Assembly (NCBI GenBank): GCA_964439395.1
Contig: CAYTNV010000001.1
Span: 234,620-298,619 of the forward strand
Origin: JAUUSJ01 sp964439395
GTDB taxonomy: Bacteria; Bacillota; Clostridia; Lachnospirales; Lachnospiraceae
Reading direction: 5' to 3'
DNA length: 64,000 nt
The position numbers and the translations under genes are program-made. Under the pieces are notes generated by a model. That model saw only the letters and a program-made list of their open reading frames with translations. It did not search any database and was not told the origin of the DNA. Below, one piece after another: positions 25,911-35,235 of the stretch. Every line of letters starts with the position of its first letter. The stretch's first letter is position 1.

Positions 25911-27329
25911 TTATCTCGTTACAATATCAACTGGCACATTGAAAATTTTCGCAACTTTTAAAATCGTGTCAATATGTCTGCCTGTAGCTGCCGCAAAGTG
26001 ATGAGTAGGACCACATTCACTCCAGCGATTTACAAACTCTCTTGCTCCGCAAGTAAAACGTGTTCTCATATTGGTATCTCCAAAGGAGAGGATTTTTCCC
26101 TCTTCATTTATTCCCTCGGCTACAATAAACTTAAAATGTCCATCGCCATCCTGTGTAATGGCAAGGTAAGTAACAGGACCTGTGTATGGATAGAATTGTG
26201 TTAGATAACCGCCGCCTGTTTTTCCGTGGAATACTTTTACGATTTTCATCGTTGGCTTTTTATCGGAGATATCCGCATCACCTGAGCCGCTATGACCGAT
26301 AATGGCAATATCATCATTAAAATCGATGGAATACATTTCAGCGAGCTGTCCAGTTCCCGAGATAGTTTTTAAAATACTCATTGCCATAGCAACTTTCATA
26401 TCACCCTCTACCGCACAGGCTGTTCCTTGCTTAATGAGCATGGAAAATGCAGGAATAAGCATACTGTCAAGAATGCCAGCCTTACCTGTTGCAAATCCGT
26501 CATAATGAGAAGCGATTAAACCAAGTTTTTCATTTTTTACCCACTGTTCAAAAGCTACAACGTATTTTGCCATCTCCCATACTTCTTCGATGCTGCCGCC
26601 GCCTTCTATATCGAATGTATCAAGAATATCTTGTGCTTTGGCACGGATTGCTTCTTCATCTGTAATATCATCGGCAATCGCCCACATTTTTTCCCAGTCA
26701 AATTGTTTCGTATACAAATGCATTCTTCTGTATAGATTAGATTCGTCAATATAAAGATCCATCATACCAGGATATGGTCTTCCAATCTGAGCGATATTTG
26801 TATCACGGAATCTTCTTCTAGTCTGAGCTGCACGGCACCACTGTTCAATCTCTGTCTGGACACCAGAATCGCCGCCTTCTACCACACCAGTAATTACTGC
26901 GTGACGCTTTCCATATCTCTCAAGGTCGGCTACCATTTCGCCGACAGCGCCGCAGGCATAACCTTCGCCGAGCCATGAAGCGATATCTGTATGGTCATAA
27001 TCAAGAGCTTTCAGTTTTTGAAGGTTCACAAGAACAACTGGTACATCTAAATCTTTTACTGCAGGAAGCATATTATAGGATGTGGCATAGGTCAAAAGCT
27101 GTAGAAATACAAGGTCAACATCTGCGCCGCGGAATAAATCTCCGGCAGCCTGAGATTGTTCTTTTGTCGTTACCATTCCTCCATCAATAATTTCCACTGT
27201 ATCGGGAAGTGTCTTTTTAAACGCATCATACTGAGCCTCAAATTCAGGCACTAATGATGGAAACTGAGGCAGATATGCTCCTAGAGCAATAGAGAATACA
27301 CCAATTTTTGCCTTTGTATTAACTAACAT
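25911..27329 (-). CDS. L-fucose/L-arabinose isomerase-family protein, probable rhamnose-pathway isomerase
   Basis: A 472-residue aldose-ketose isomerase of the FucI/AraA fold: N-terminal Rossmann-like domains with LVFLQLLTYATS, then the catalytic region with GDMKVAMAM, and a C-terminal domain with GPTHHFAAATGRH. It sits directly upstream of rhaD and 29 bases downstream of rhaB on the same strand, in the place normally held by rhaA. No RhaA is present in the window. I infer that it isomerises L-rhamnose to L-rhamnulose, as a non-orthologous replacement; L-fucose or L-arabinose remain possible substrates from the family alone. Start ATG 27329 follows GAAAGGAG. Confidence 0.8.
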   Translation of the reverse strand: MLVNTKAKIGVFSIALGAYLPQFPSLVPEFEAQYDAFKKTLPDTVEIIDGGMVTTKEQSQAAGDLFRGADVDLVFLQLLTYATSYNMLPAVKDLDVPVVLVNLQKLKALDYDHTDIASWLGEGYACGAVGEMVADLERYGKRHAVITGVVEGGDSGVQTEIEQWCRAAQTRRRFRDTNIAQIGRPYPGMMDLYIDESNLYRRMHLYTKQFDWEKMWAIADDITDEEAIRAKAQDILDTFDIEGGGSIEEVWEMAKYVVAFEQWVKNEKLGLIASHYDGFATGKAGILDSMLIPAFSMLIKQGTACAVEGDMKVAMAMSILKTISGTGQLAEMYSIDFNDDIAIIGHSGSGDADISDKKPTMKIVKVFHGKTGGGYLTQFYPYTGPVTYLAITQDGDGHFKFIVAEGINEEGKILSFGDTNMRTRFTCGAREFVNRWSECGPTHHFAAATGRHIDTILKVAKIFNVPVDIVTR

Positions 27330-27358
27330 AATTTTTTACTCCTTTCATTTGGATCAAT

Positions 27359-28762
27359 TTACTGTGGTTGATAAGTTTTGATTTCAAAGGAATCAAATAC
27401 TGCCTGTCTGGCTTCAGATAAATCTCTAAGTTCTCCACTTTTAATCATCTGTGCCATAATATTTCCGATGGCTGTCGCCTCCCCGGGACCTGCGTACACT
27501 GTTTTTCTAGAGGCGTTTGCTGTAAGCTGATTTAAATAAGCTGCATTCGAACCACCGCCAATGATATGAATTGCATCATATGTTACATTTGTAATTGCCT
27601 CGATTTCTTTTACTGTTTTTCCGTAGCAATCTGCTAAACTCTGATAAATAACAGTTGCAATTTCGCCGATTTTTTCTGGTACAGGCTGATTAGTATCTTT
27701 GCAATAATCTTTAATTGCATCGATCATACTTGTAGGTGCTAAAAATTTGTCGGAATTTACATCTACACGGGATGGAAATTCGATACATTGTTGTGCCATA
27801 TCACAGAGTTCTGCGAAAGAATATCCATCATTTAGCTCATGTCTTACAGATTGAATCATCCAAAGTCCCATGATATTTTTTAAGTAACGGAATCGGAAAT
27901 TATAGCCTCCCTCATTTGTGAAGTTTGCTTTTTGGCTTTCTTCGCTACAGATTGCTTTTTGAAGCTCGGTTCCCATTAAGGACCATGTTCCTGAGCTAAT
28001 ATAGAGACCATTTCCATTTTTGTTTGGCATTGCCATAACTGCTGAAGCTGTGTCATGGCTTGCACAGAGAACGACTTTTGTGTCAAATCCAACTTCCGTC
28101 TTAATTTCTTCTGTTAAATTTCCAACTACTGCTCCTGGCATGGAAAGTGGCAAAAACATATCAACTGGATATCCTAATTTTTGGATTAATTCCTTATCCC
28201 ACTCCTTGCTAGAAGGATTTACTAGCTGAGTAGAAGTTCCATTTGTATATTCAGATACTTTATTTCCCGTTAATAGAAATTGGAAATAATCTGGAAGCAT
28301 TAAGTATGTTTTGGCTTTTTCTAAGAGCTTAGGAGTTTGTTGTTTTACTGCCATGAGCTGATAGATTGTATTAAAAATCTGTTTTTGAATTCCAGTTTTT
28401 GCATAGAGTTCTTTTTCTGGAATGATTTTGTAAACTTCCTCGTCCATCCCAGCTGTACGGCCATCACGGTATCCATATGTATCACCGAGTACCTTATTGT
28501 TTTTATCGAGTAGGACGTAATCTACAGCCCATGTGTCGATAGACATACTTACTGGAATTTTTCCAATTTCTTTGCATTTTTTCATTCCATTTACTATTTC
28601 CTGAAAGAGATGTTTTGTATCCCATAATAATTTGCCGTCTTTATTCATCATTCCATTTTCGAAACGATAAATTTCTTCAAGTTTTATCGTTGTTCCCTCA
28701 ATATATCCAAGGATATGACGACCACTCGAGGCTCCAATATCAATGGCTAAATAATAGTTCAT
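27359..28762 (-). CDS. rhaB: Rhamnulokinase
   Basis: A 467-residue FGGY-family carbohydrate kinase that phosphorylates L-rhamnulose with ATP. It begins YYLAIDIGASSGRH, the ATP-binding phosphate-1 loop; SIDTWAVDYVLLD and YGYRDGRT are characteristic of RhaB, as is CASHDTASAV, with IIGGGSNAAYLNQL in the second actin-like domain. Full length. First gene of the rhaB-isomerase-rhaD unit, divergent from an AraC regulator across a 247-base gap. Confidence 0.95.
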   Translation of the reverse strand: MNYYLAIDIGASSGRHILGYIEGTTIKLEEIYRFENGMMNKDGKLLWDTKHLFQEIVNGMKKCKEIGKIPVSMSIDTWAVDYVLLDKNNKVLGDTYGYRDGRTAGMDEEVYKIIPEKELYAKTGIQKQIFNTIYQLMAVKQQTPKLLEKAKTYLMLPDYFQFLLTGNKVSEYTNGTSTQLVNPSSKEWDKELIQKLGYPVDMFLPLSMPGAVVGNLTEEIKTEVGFDTKVVLCASHDTASAVMAMPNKNGNGLYISSGTWSLMGTELQKAICSEESQKANFTNEGGYNFRFRYLKNIMGLWMIQSVRHELNDGYSFAELCDMAQQCIEFPSRVDVNSDKFLAPTSMIDAIKDYCKDTNQPVPEKIGEIATVIYQSLADCYGKTVKEIEAITNVTYDAIHIIGGGSNAAYLNQLTANASRKTVYAGPGEATAIGNIMAQMIKSGELRDLSEARQAVFDSFEIKTYQPQ

Positions 28763-29009
28763 GCTGCTTTTCCTTTCTTTTTGCTTTGTTCCTTTCCTTT
28801 ACTGTGATTCTATGATAAAATAAAATTACTTCATTTTTTAGGTCTTTTTTAAAAAAGAAATAGGACTTTATTTGCACAACAGTGATATGAGAAAAGCGAA
28901 GATGAATTATGGCATTATAGCATTATAGGATTTAGGCTTAAGTTTTTGGATCATTGCAATAAGAAGAGTAAAATGGATGAATAAAATATATTTAGAAGGG
29001 GGAAGAAAA

Positions 29010-29981
29010 ATGCAAGAGGAATTATTATCATATCTTCGCAAAATTACGAAAGAGGAGCAGAATATTTTGAATGGACAAAAGGATGTTCAAAAAAATATTT
29101 ATACATCCAAAAAGGAATTTATTATTGATAGTCAAAAGCTGTTAAAGAGAGGACAGTTAATTGAGATTCGTCCTCATACGAGGTTTGTACATTTTCCAAA
29201 GCATCGACATAATTATGTGGAGATGATTTATATGTGCAGTGGACATACGACGCATATTATTAATGATACAGATAGGATTATATTAGATGAGGGAGATTTG
29301 CTATTTTTGAATCAGTATGCTTCTCAGGAAATTTTTCCCGCCTCCAAGGAAGATATTGCGGTAAATTTTATTATTTTGCCTGAATTTTTTGACCGTTCTC
29401 TTTCTATGATTGAGCGTGAGAATGTATTACGAGATTTTTTAGTATCTGCATTGGCTGGAAATACTTCTTTGGCAAGTTATTTACATTTTCGTGCAAAAGA
29501 TATCTTACCTGTGCAAAATTTAATGGAGAATATGATATGGTCTCTTGTAAATAAAAAATCAGGTATGAATACAATTAACCAGACTACGATGGGGCTTTTA
29601 TTTATGAATTTATCTATGTTTGCTGATACAATCAATCAAAATAATCCAGAACGCTATGAGCAAAATATTGTTTTTTCTATATTGAAATACATTGATACGC
29701 ATTATAAGGATGGAACACTTGAGGATATTTCGAGAGTATTAAAACTGCCAAATTATAAAGTAAGTCGTCTTTTACAAAAATATACGAGCTGTAATTTTAA
29801 GGAATTATTGCAGCAAAGAAAGCAGCAGCAGGCTGTTTATCTTCTATTACAGACAACGCTTTCTATTGAGGCTATTATGGAGGCAATTGGTTACGAGAAT
29901 AGTAGCTTTTTTTATCGAAAGTTTCGGGAGAAATACGGCTGTTCACCGAAGGAGTATCGGGAGAGAGAAAAGCTGAATTAA
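29010..29981 (+). CDS. AraC-family transcription regulator, probable rhamnose regulator
   Basis: A 323-residue regulator. I choose ATG 29010 because AGAAGGGGGAAG lies just before it; the in-frame ATG at 28977 has no such site. The N-terminal cupin-type sensing domain has RPHTRFVHFPKHRHNYVEM and EGDLLFLNQYASQE. The C-terminal AraC helix-turn-helix pair has ISRVLKLPNYKVSRLLQKY and IGYENSSFFYRKFREKYG. It is divergent from rhaB, so it probably activates the rhamnose genes in response to the sugar. The link is by position only. Confidence 0.85.
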   Translation: MQEELLSYLRKITKEEQNILNGQKDVQKNIYTSKKEFIIDSQKLLKRGQLIEIRPHTRFVHFPKHRHNYVEMIYMCSGHTTHIINDTDRIILDEGDLLFLNQYASQEIFPASKEDIAVNFIILPEFFDRSLSMIERENVLRDFLVSALAGNTSLASYLHFRAKDILPVQNLMENMIWSLVNKKSGMNTINQTTMGLLFMNLSMFADTINQNNPERYEQNIVFSILKYIDTHYKDGTLEDISRVLKLPNYKVSRLLQKYTSCNFKELLQQRKQQQAVYLLLQTTLSIEAIMEAIGYENSSFFYRKFREKYGCSPKEYREREKLN

Positions 29982-30119
29982 TGGAGAGTTGATTTTCATT
30001 ATATACTTTGATTAGTTCAAATCTATCAGTGAAAAAGTAAGAACTTTACTTGTTGGAAGAGAGAGTCTATGTTAAAATAAAACTGTATATTTTTCGACAG
30101 ATAAAGTTATAGGAATTGT

Positions 30120-30240
30120 ACAGAGCAATCGAATTTTTATTTGTGATAATATGCAAACCAATTTGATGGCAGAGCTAATGGAAATCCGGCACTGAGACGT
30201 CGCACAAGGATTTTGATAAGCTGTGAAAATGCCAAAATAA
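30120..30240 (+). promoter_or_regulatory. Structured leader before the BtuF-like gene
   Basis: Nested pairing is visible: GGCA...AGCT with AGCT...TGCC (30168 to about 30234) and GAAATCC with GGATTT inside, enclosing CCGGCACTGAGACGTCGCAC. The AAATCCGGCACTG part resembles a conserved piece of cobalamin riboswitches, and the operon looks like a corrinoid importer, but a convincing B12 box was not found. The rest of the 284-base gap holds no gene. Confidence 0.35.
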
Positions 30241-30265
30241 AGTTTTTAAAGGAGAGAGAAGTGTT

Positions 30266-31243
30266 ATGAAAAAGTATGGGAAAAGATTGTTTCTTGTCAT
30301 GATGTTTGTATTTGCAATGGTATTTATGATAGGATGCAATGAAAGTACAAGCTCGAGTGACGAGGAAACAGCAAAAAAAGAAGAAACGATGACAAACCAA
30401 GAGACAGTAAGTGGAGAGACAACGTACCCAATTACGATTACGGATGATTTGGGGAACGAGGTGACTATTGAGAAGGAACCAGAAACTGTGGTATCTTTAT
30501 CTCCAGCCAATACAGAGACCATTTTTGCAGTCGGTGCGGGTGAGAAATTAGTAGGAAGAACAGATTATTGCAATTATCCAGAAGAGGTTTCTGACATAGA
30601 ATCAATTGGAACTTATTCTGAGCCAAATGTAGAATTGATAGTGTCATTATCTCCAGATATTGTGTTTGCGTCTGATTTTATTGATGAGTCTGTAAAACAA
30701 CAAGTAGAACAAGCAGGTGCTAAAGTCATTGTATTTTCTGCAAATGATGTAGATTCGGTAAAAAATGCAATTACTGTAACAGGTGAAGTGATGAATACAA
30801 ACGACACGGCCAAAGAAGTAACAGAGGAGATGACAAGTGAATTGGAACAATTGCAAAAAACAATTGCCGCAAACGAGAACGAAGTTTCCGCATTTGTTGA
30901 TTTGGGTTCCTATTATAGTGCAGGAAAGGATTCTTTGCTTGGAAATATGTTAAATGATATTTCAGTAAAAAATGTTGCAGAAGATTCTGGCGAGCAATGG
31001 CCACAGCTTTCTGTAGAGAAGATTATTGAGGATAATCCAGATGTATACCTTTCTTTCTATACTTCTCCAACAGAGTTAAAAAAAGTATCTGGTCTAAGCG
31101 ATTTAGACTGCATTAAAAATGATAAGATTATTTATTATGAAGCAAACTCAGCAGAGGCGGATTTGATACAAAGAGCTGGTCCTCGTATTGTAGAGGGAGA
31201 GAAAACTTTGGCAAAAAGTATTTATCCAGAACTTTTTCAATAA
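30266..31243 (+). CDS. btuF: ABC substrate-binding lipoprotein, corrinoid or iron-siderophore type
   Basis: A 325-residue lipoprotein: N-terminal signal with lipobox FMIGC (Cys about residue 20), an acidic linker, then a class III periplasmic-binding-protein fold with TITDDLGNEVTIEKEPETVVSLSPANTE-like start, the two-lobed long helix and GPRIVEGEKTLAKSIYPE at the end. The family binds cobalamin, haem or ferric siderophores. The overall pattern (AVGAGEKLVGRTDYCNYPEE) and the partner ATPase fit BtuF best, but substrate is inferred. First gene of a three-gene operon with 19 bases to the permease. Confidence 0.75.
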   Translation: MKKYGKRLFLVMMFVFAMVFMIGCNESTSSSDEETAKKEETMTNQETVSGETTYPITITDDLGNEVTIEKEPETVVSLSPANTETIFAVGAGEKLVGRTDYCNYPEEVSDIESIGTYSEPNVELIVSLSPDIVFASDFIDESVKQQVEQAGAKVIVFSANDVDSVKNAITVTGEVMNTNDTAKEVTEEMTSELEQLQKTIAANENEVSAFVDLGSYYSAGKDSLLGNMLNDISVKNVAEDSGEQWPQLSVEKIIEDNPDVYLSFYTSPTELKKVSGLSDLDCIKNDKIIYYEANSAEADLIQRAGPRIVEGEKTLAKSIYPELFQ

Positions 31244-31262
31244 GAGATAATGAGGATGAGCT

Positions 31263-32312
31263 ATGAATGAGAAAAAGAATATATTAGGTAAGATGGCATT
31301 TCCATTTGCCATTTTACTTTGTTTTATTGTGGCCTATATTTGTACCATTGTTGGAGTGGCATCTATCTCTGTTTCCGATGCAAATAAGATTTTATTAAAA
31401 CAATTATTCCATTTGAAAAGTATAAATATAGACGGAATTTCATCGGGAAGTATTGCTATTATTTGGAATATTCGCTTTCCAAGAGTGATTCTTGGATTTA
31501 TTGCAGGCGGAGCTCTTTCTATTTGTGGGGCAAGTTTTCAGGGGATTTTTAAAAATCCAATGGCAGACCCATTTATTCTCGGTGTGTCATCGGGTTCTGC
31601 TCTTGGAGCCGCAATTGGAATTGTTTTTCATTTTACAGGTGGTATACTCGGATTAAATGGAACAACGCTATTTGCCTTTATCGGAGCATTTGTGACTATT
31701 GTTTTAGTATATACGATATCTCGAGTGGGAAGAAGAGTTCCGGTGTCAACGCTATTATTATCTGGTATTGCAGTCAGTCAGACGACATCGGCAATTATGT
31801 CTATTATTATGTTGTTTAATCAGCAAAGTATGGATCAAATTATGTTTTGGACGATGGGAAGCCTAAATGGAAAGGGTTGGAGCCAGATTATAAATATATT
31901 ACCTTATGTTATTGTGGGTGTTATTATTTTATTTACTTCAAATCGAGAACTAGATATTATGTTGACAGGAGAAGATACAGCGACACAGCTTGGTGTAGAT
32001 GTAGAATTCTTAAAGAAAAAAGTATTATTTGCGGCCAGCTTAGTGACGGCAGCGATTGTATCTGTCACAGGAATTATCGGTTTTGTCGGATTAGTTGTTC
32101 CGCATGTGGTGAGAATGTTGACAGGGCCAAAGCATAGAAAATTAATGCCAGTTTCTGTTGTACTCGGTGGTACTTTTTTAATCATTTGCGATACGATTGC
32201 CAGAAGTATTACGACGCAGGAGATCCCCGTTGGTATTATTACCGCAATCTGTGGCGGTCCATTCTTCTTGTATTTGCTTCGAAATGCAAAGAAGGGAGGG
32301 GCATTATCGTGA
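31263..32312 (+). CDS. btuC: ABC permease, BtuC/FecCD family
   Basis: A 349-residue membrane protein with about ten helices. The conserved FecCD features RFPRVILGFIAGGALSICG, FQGIFKNPMADPFILGVSSG and the cytoplasmic GFVGLVVPHVVRML loop contacting the ATPase are visible. It imports the ligand handed over by the upstream lipoprotein. The stop overlaps the GTG start of the ATPase gene (GTGA), indicating coupling. Confidence 0.88.
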   Translation: MNEKKNILGKMAFPFAILLCFIVAYICTIVGVASISVSDANKILLKQLFHLKSINIDGISSGSIAIIWNIRFPRVILGFIAGGALSICGASFQGIFKNPMADPFILGVSSGSALGAAIGIVFHFTGGILGLNGTTLFAFIGAFVTIVLVYTISRVGRRVPVSTLLLSGIAVSQTTSAIMSIIMLFNQQSMDQIMFWTMGSLNGKGWSQIINILPYVIVGVIILFTSNRELDIMLTGEDTATQLGVDVEFLKKKVLFAASLVTAAIVSVTGIIGFVGLVVPHVVRMLTGPKHRKLMPVSVVLGGTFLIICDTIARSITTQEIPVGIITAICGGPFFLYLLRNAKKGGALS

Positions 32313-33550
32313 AAAAACAAATGTTATATTTTTCCCATGTTGCAACGGGCTATGGAGAGAAAGAAGTAATCAAAGATGTCAATATGACAGTGGAAGAGGG
32401 CGATTTTGTCGCTTTAATTGGCTCGAACGGAACAGGTAAATCAACGCTTATTAAATGTGTCTCTGGTCTGCTTCCATTAAAGAAGGGGGAAATTCAAATT
32501 TGTGGGAAATCTCTTTCTTCGATGAGTAGTAAAGAGCGTGCACGTCTTGTGGCAGTTGTACCACAGTCTTATTATGTAGAGTATGATTTTAAAGTAGAAG
32601 ATATTGTTATGATGGGTAGAAATCCATATTTAAGTTTTCGAGAACGCGAGAGTACGAAAGATTATGATATTGTCAAAGAAGCGATGCAAATGACAAATAC
32701 AGAAGTATTTCGTGGAAGATCATATAATGCTTTATCTGGCGGTGAAAAACAGAGAGTGATTTTGGCGAGAGCGATTGCGCAGCAACCAAAAATTATTTTA
32801 CTTGATGAGCCAACATCGGCACTTGACCTTCATCATCAAATTGAGGTGATGGAATTAATTGAGAGGCTAAACCGCGAGGATAAAATTACAATTATGGCGG
32901 TTCTTCATGATATTAACTTGGCTTCTCGCTTCTGTCATCGAGTTGTAATGCTGAGAGAGGGAGTTGTTGTGGCGGATGGAACGCCAGATCAGATTGTCAA
33001 TAAACAAAATATGGAAACTCTCTATAATATGAAGCTCTTTCTTCGCAAAAATCCGCTCTTTGATAAGCCAGAGATTTTGCCGATTCGTGTATTGAGCGAA
33101 AAGAGAGTGCAGACCCCTCTTCATATTCATGTGATTTGTGGTGCGAGTGGAGCGGTAAAAATTATGGAAGAGCTCGATAATATGGGACATCGTGTAACAG
33201 CTGGTGTTCTAAATAAGGGAAGCGATGACTGTGAACTTTGTGATTTCTTGGAACTTGAAAATATACAGATTCCAGCATTTACGGCAGTGTCAGAGGAGGC
33301 TCAGAAAAAGAATTTAGATTTAATGAAGGATGCAGATATTGTTTTAGTTGCCAATATTCCATTTGGGGAAGATAATATCCGAAATTTGGATGGACTAGAA
33401 AATATAAAAAGCGAGATTTATGTTCACAAAAATGCTCTCAGCTCAGATTTCACTAGTGGAAAGCTTGTAAAGCGATTAGAGGAGATTGGAACAGAGAAAA
33501 AGCTGCATTATTTTGGGGATTATGATGAATTTTTAGATATTATAGAATAA
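32309..33550 (+). CDS. btuD: ABC ATPase, BtuD/FecE type, with extra C-terminal domain
   Basis: A 413-residue protein. Residues 1-255 are a canonical ABC ATPase: Walker A GSNGTGKST, Q-loop region VPQSYYVEYDF, signature ALSGGEKQR, Walker B IILLDEPTSALD. After it comes a domain of about 150 residues starting HIHVICGASGAVKIMEEL that has a Rossmann-like strand-turn pattern (VTAGVLNKGSDDCE, DADIVLVANIPFGEDN) and no ABC motif. Similar tails occur on clostridial corrinoid-transport ATPases, to my recollection; a ligand-sensing or cobamide-related role is a guess. GTG 32309 is the start, with GGGAGGGG upstream. Confidence 0.85.
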   Translation: MKKQMLYFSHVATGYGEKEVIKDVNMTVEEGDFVALIGSNGTGKSTLIKCVSGLLPLKKGEIQICGKSLSSMSSKERARLVAVVPQSYYVEYDFKVEDIVMMGRNPYLSFRERESTKDYDIVKEAMQMTNTEVFRGRSYNALSGGEKQRVILARAIAQQPKIILLDEPTSALDLHHQIEVMELIERLNREDKITIMAVLHDINLASRFCHRVVMLREGVVVADGTPDQIVNKQNMETLYNMKLFLRKNPLFDKPEILPIRVLSEKRVQTPLHIHVICGASGAVKIMEELDNMGHRVTAGVLNKGSDDCELCDFLELENIQIPAFTAVSEEAQKKNLDLMKDADIVLVANIPFGEDNIRNLDGLENIKSEIYVHKNALSSDFTSGKLVKRLEEIGTEKKLHYFGDYDEFLDIIE

Positions 33551-33552
33551 TA

Positions 33553-33598
33553 AAAAAGGCAGTAACTTTGAGATAATTCAAAGTTGCCGCCTTTTTAG
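33553..33598. terminator. Bidirectional terminator between btuD-like gene and TIM-barrel gene
   Basis: AAAAAAGGC...AACTTTG and CAAAGTT...GCCTTTTTA form a stem with A and T runs on both flanks, between convergent genes. Confidence 0.85.
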
Positions 33599-34365
33599 TT
33601 TATAGATGTATAGACAATTTTATGTTTCTTTAGCCACTTGATAGAGTTTTCCACTTTTTGTGCTGAGGAATGTTCTAATGTCATATCAATTTCTAATTCA
33701 TGCATATGTAGATTTGTAAATACTTGACTTAAATTGATATTTCCCTCTCCAAGAGCTAAGTGTGAATCAGCATCACCGAGATTATCATGTACATGGGTAT
33801 GTGAAATATAGGGAGCCATTACTTTTGCCCATTGTTCTACTTTTATGTTGGAAAATGTATTGGCATGCCCAAAATCGAGACAAAGTCCTAAATCTTCTGA
33901 GTCCACTCTCTTTGCGATATCCGCCATTGGCTTTGGATATAAATCTAATACGTTTTCTAGGCAAATCTTTACATTATGATGTTTATCTAAAAAATAATTC
34001 CAAAAATCAACAGTTCTGTCGACCCAGCTATCGATATAATAGATTTGTGGAATGAGACAGGTATGTATAATCATTTTCTCGGCTCCAAGTTTTTTGGCAG
34101 CGAAATGTGCTGCGGAGAATCTGCGATATGTAATTTTTGCAATTTCATTATCATAGCTAATCGGCGACATATCTACAAAAGGTCCATGTACAGTAATTTT
34201 GGGAGGATTGATAAACTCCATTCTTTTTTCATATTTTTTTAATGTATTGTCTATATTTTGTAAATTTTCTCCGATACTAAATTCAATTGACTCAAGACCA
34301 GCTCTGTATTTAGAGCAGAGTCTTCTCATTTCATCATCCTCTAATAAATGAGAAAGATAGAGCAT
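33595..34365 (-). CDS. Sugar phosphate isomerase/epimerase-family TIM barrel
   Basis: A 256-residue protein of the AP-endonuclease-2/xylose-isomerase-like fold. Likely metal-binding residues: Glu in KICLENVLDLYP, Asp/His in GLCLDFGHAN, His in SHTHVHDNLG, and Glu near the end in DMTLEHSS. Substrate unknown. Such proteins often act on sugar acids or inositols. Its stop lies in the terminator shared with the convergent ABC operon. Start ATG 34365 follows TGAGGTG on the minus strand. It may belong with the rhamnose genes on either side, but there is no overlap or other direct link. Confidence 0.8.
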   Translation of the reverse strand: MLYLSHLLEDDEMRRLCSKYRAGLESIEFSIGENLQNIDNTLKKYEKRMEFINPPKITVHGPFVDMSPISYDNEIAKITYRRFSAAHFAAKKLGAEKMIIHTCLIPQIYYIDSWVDRTVDFWNYFLDKHHNVKICLENVLDLYPKPMADIAKRVDSEDLGLCLDFGHANTFSNIKVEQWAKVMAPYISHTHVHDNLGDADSHLALGEGNINLSQVFTNLHMHELEIDMTLEHSSAQKVENSIKWLKKHKIVYTSIN

Positions 34366-34438
34366 TTTTTCACCTCACATTCTTTTTTCTTGCATATAGT
34401 ATCTTTGTGAAACAAATAAAGTGGAATGTTTTTTGAAG

Positions 34439-34690
34439 GGAGTATTTGGAAGGAGACGCCATCCGTCAGAAGACCGTTCTTTCCCTTTCCAACACGTTGC
34501 GTTCCCGCCATTTTTCGCTACTCCGCCTATTTATGAGGTTCATCGCAAACTCGCTTCGCTCAGACACGCTCAGAATGCCAAAGCTTCCGTAGCGAAAAAT
34601 GTCTCCACTCCTCTATCGTTTGCGCAGAATAGATATGCTTGCTCTCTCGGCGTCTGTTCTCACTGTTTCAAAAAGTATATATTCTGATAA
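34439..34690. repeat. GC-rich palindromic intergenic element
   Basis: This part of a 519-base gap stands out from its AT-rich flanks. CATTTTTCGCTAC at 34509 is inverted as GTAGCGAAAAATG at 34589, enclosing ACTCGCTTCGCTCAGACACG, itself self-complementary. An 88-codon frame runs through it but has no ribosome site and reads like random sequence, so I do not call a gene. Such elements are usually multicopy repeats. The flanks (34366-34438 and 34691-34884) show nothing. Confidence 0.6.
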
Positions 34691-34884
34691 CGTTTTGCCA
34701 GCATAAAGCCGAGAGTCTAGCAAAAACAATCTTGTTGTTTCATAAGATATAAATTTGGGCAATATTATGACATAATATAAGGATATTATATAATAAAAGT
34801 AGAAAAAAAGAAACTTAAATCTAATGAAAAAATACGCAGACGAAATGTGTTTGGAGGAGAAGGAGCAGATTTTCTGAAGCATGT

Positions 34885-35196
34885 TTAATCTAAATGAAAT
34901 ACATTTTGCAAATCTATACTCACTGGACTATTATCTTCATTTGTCTCCATAATATCTGCCATGAAATCCCACCACTTGCGGTTGATTTTTGTATCTGCAC
35001 TTTTTGCCCAGAGTTCTTCGTCTTCAATCTCAATATAGCCGAATAAAGTTAATGTCTCTTTATCTAAAAAGATCGTATAATTTTTTCCACCATGCTCGTG
35101 AATCATATCTTTCATCTCTGGCCAAAGCTGATTATGACGTATTTCGTATTCTTTTTCCATGCCTTCATATAATTTCATTTTAAATCCTTTGATCAT
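34885..35196 (-). CDS. rhaM: L-rhamnose mutarotase
   Basis: A 103-residue dimeric alpha-beta-barrel-like enzyme that interconverts the alpha and beta anomers of L-rhamnose. Family marks: GFKMKLYEGMEKEYEIRHNQLWPEM at the start with the catalytic His, FGYIEIED and NRKWWDFMADIME. I use ATG 35196 because AAGGAAAT lies upstream and the length then equals that of known RhaM; an in-frame upstream ATG at 35274 would add 26 residues inside the hairpin. Last gene on the rhamnose importer strand. Confidence 0.93.
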   Translation of the reverse strand: MIKGFKMKLYEGMEKEYEIRHNQLWPEMKDMIHEHGGKNYTIFLDKETLTLFGYIEIEDEELWAKSADTKINRKWWDFMADIMETNEDNSPVSIDLQNVFHLD

Positions 35197-35235
35197 ATTT
35201 ATATTTCCTTTCTTAATTTTTATTGTAATAGACGA

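Noticed and set aside
30168..30240. Firm call of a cobalamin riboswitch
   Set aside because: Only one short segment resembles the consensus; no full B12 box was found.
34421..34687. 88-codon frame on + in the GC-rich element
   Set aside because: No ribosome site, residue composition looks random, and it follows the palindromic repeat rather than a gene.
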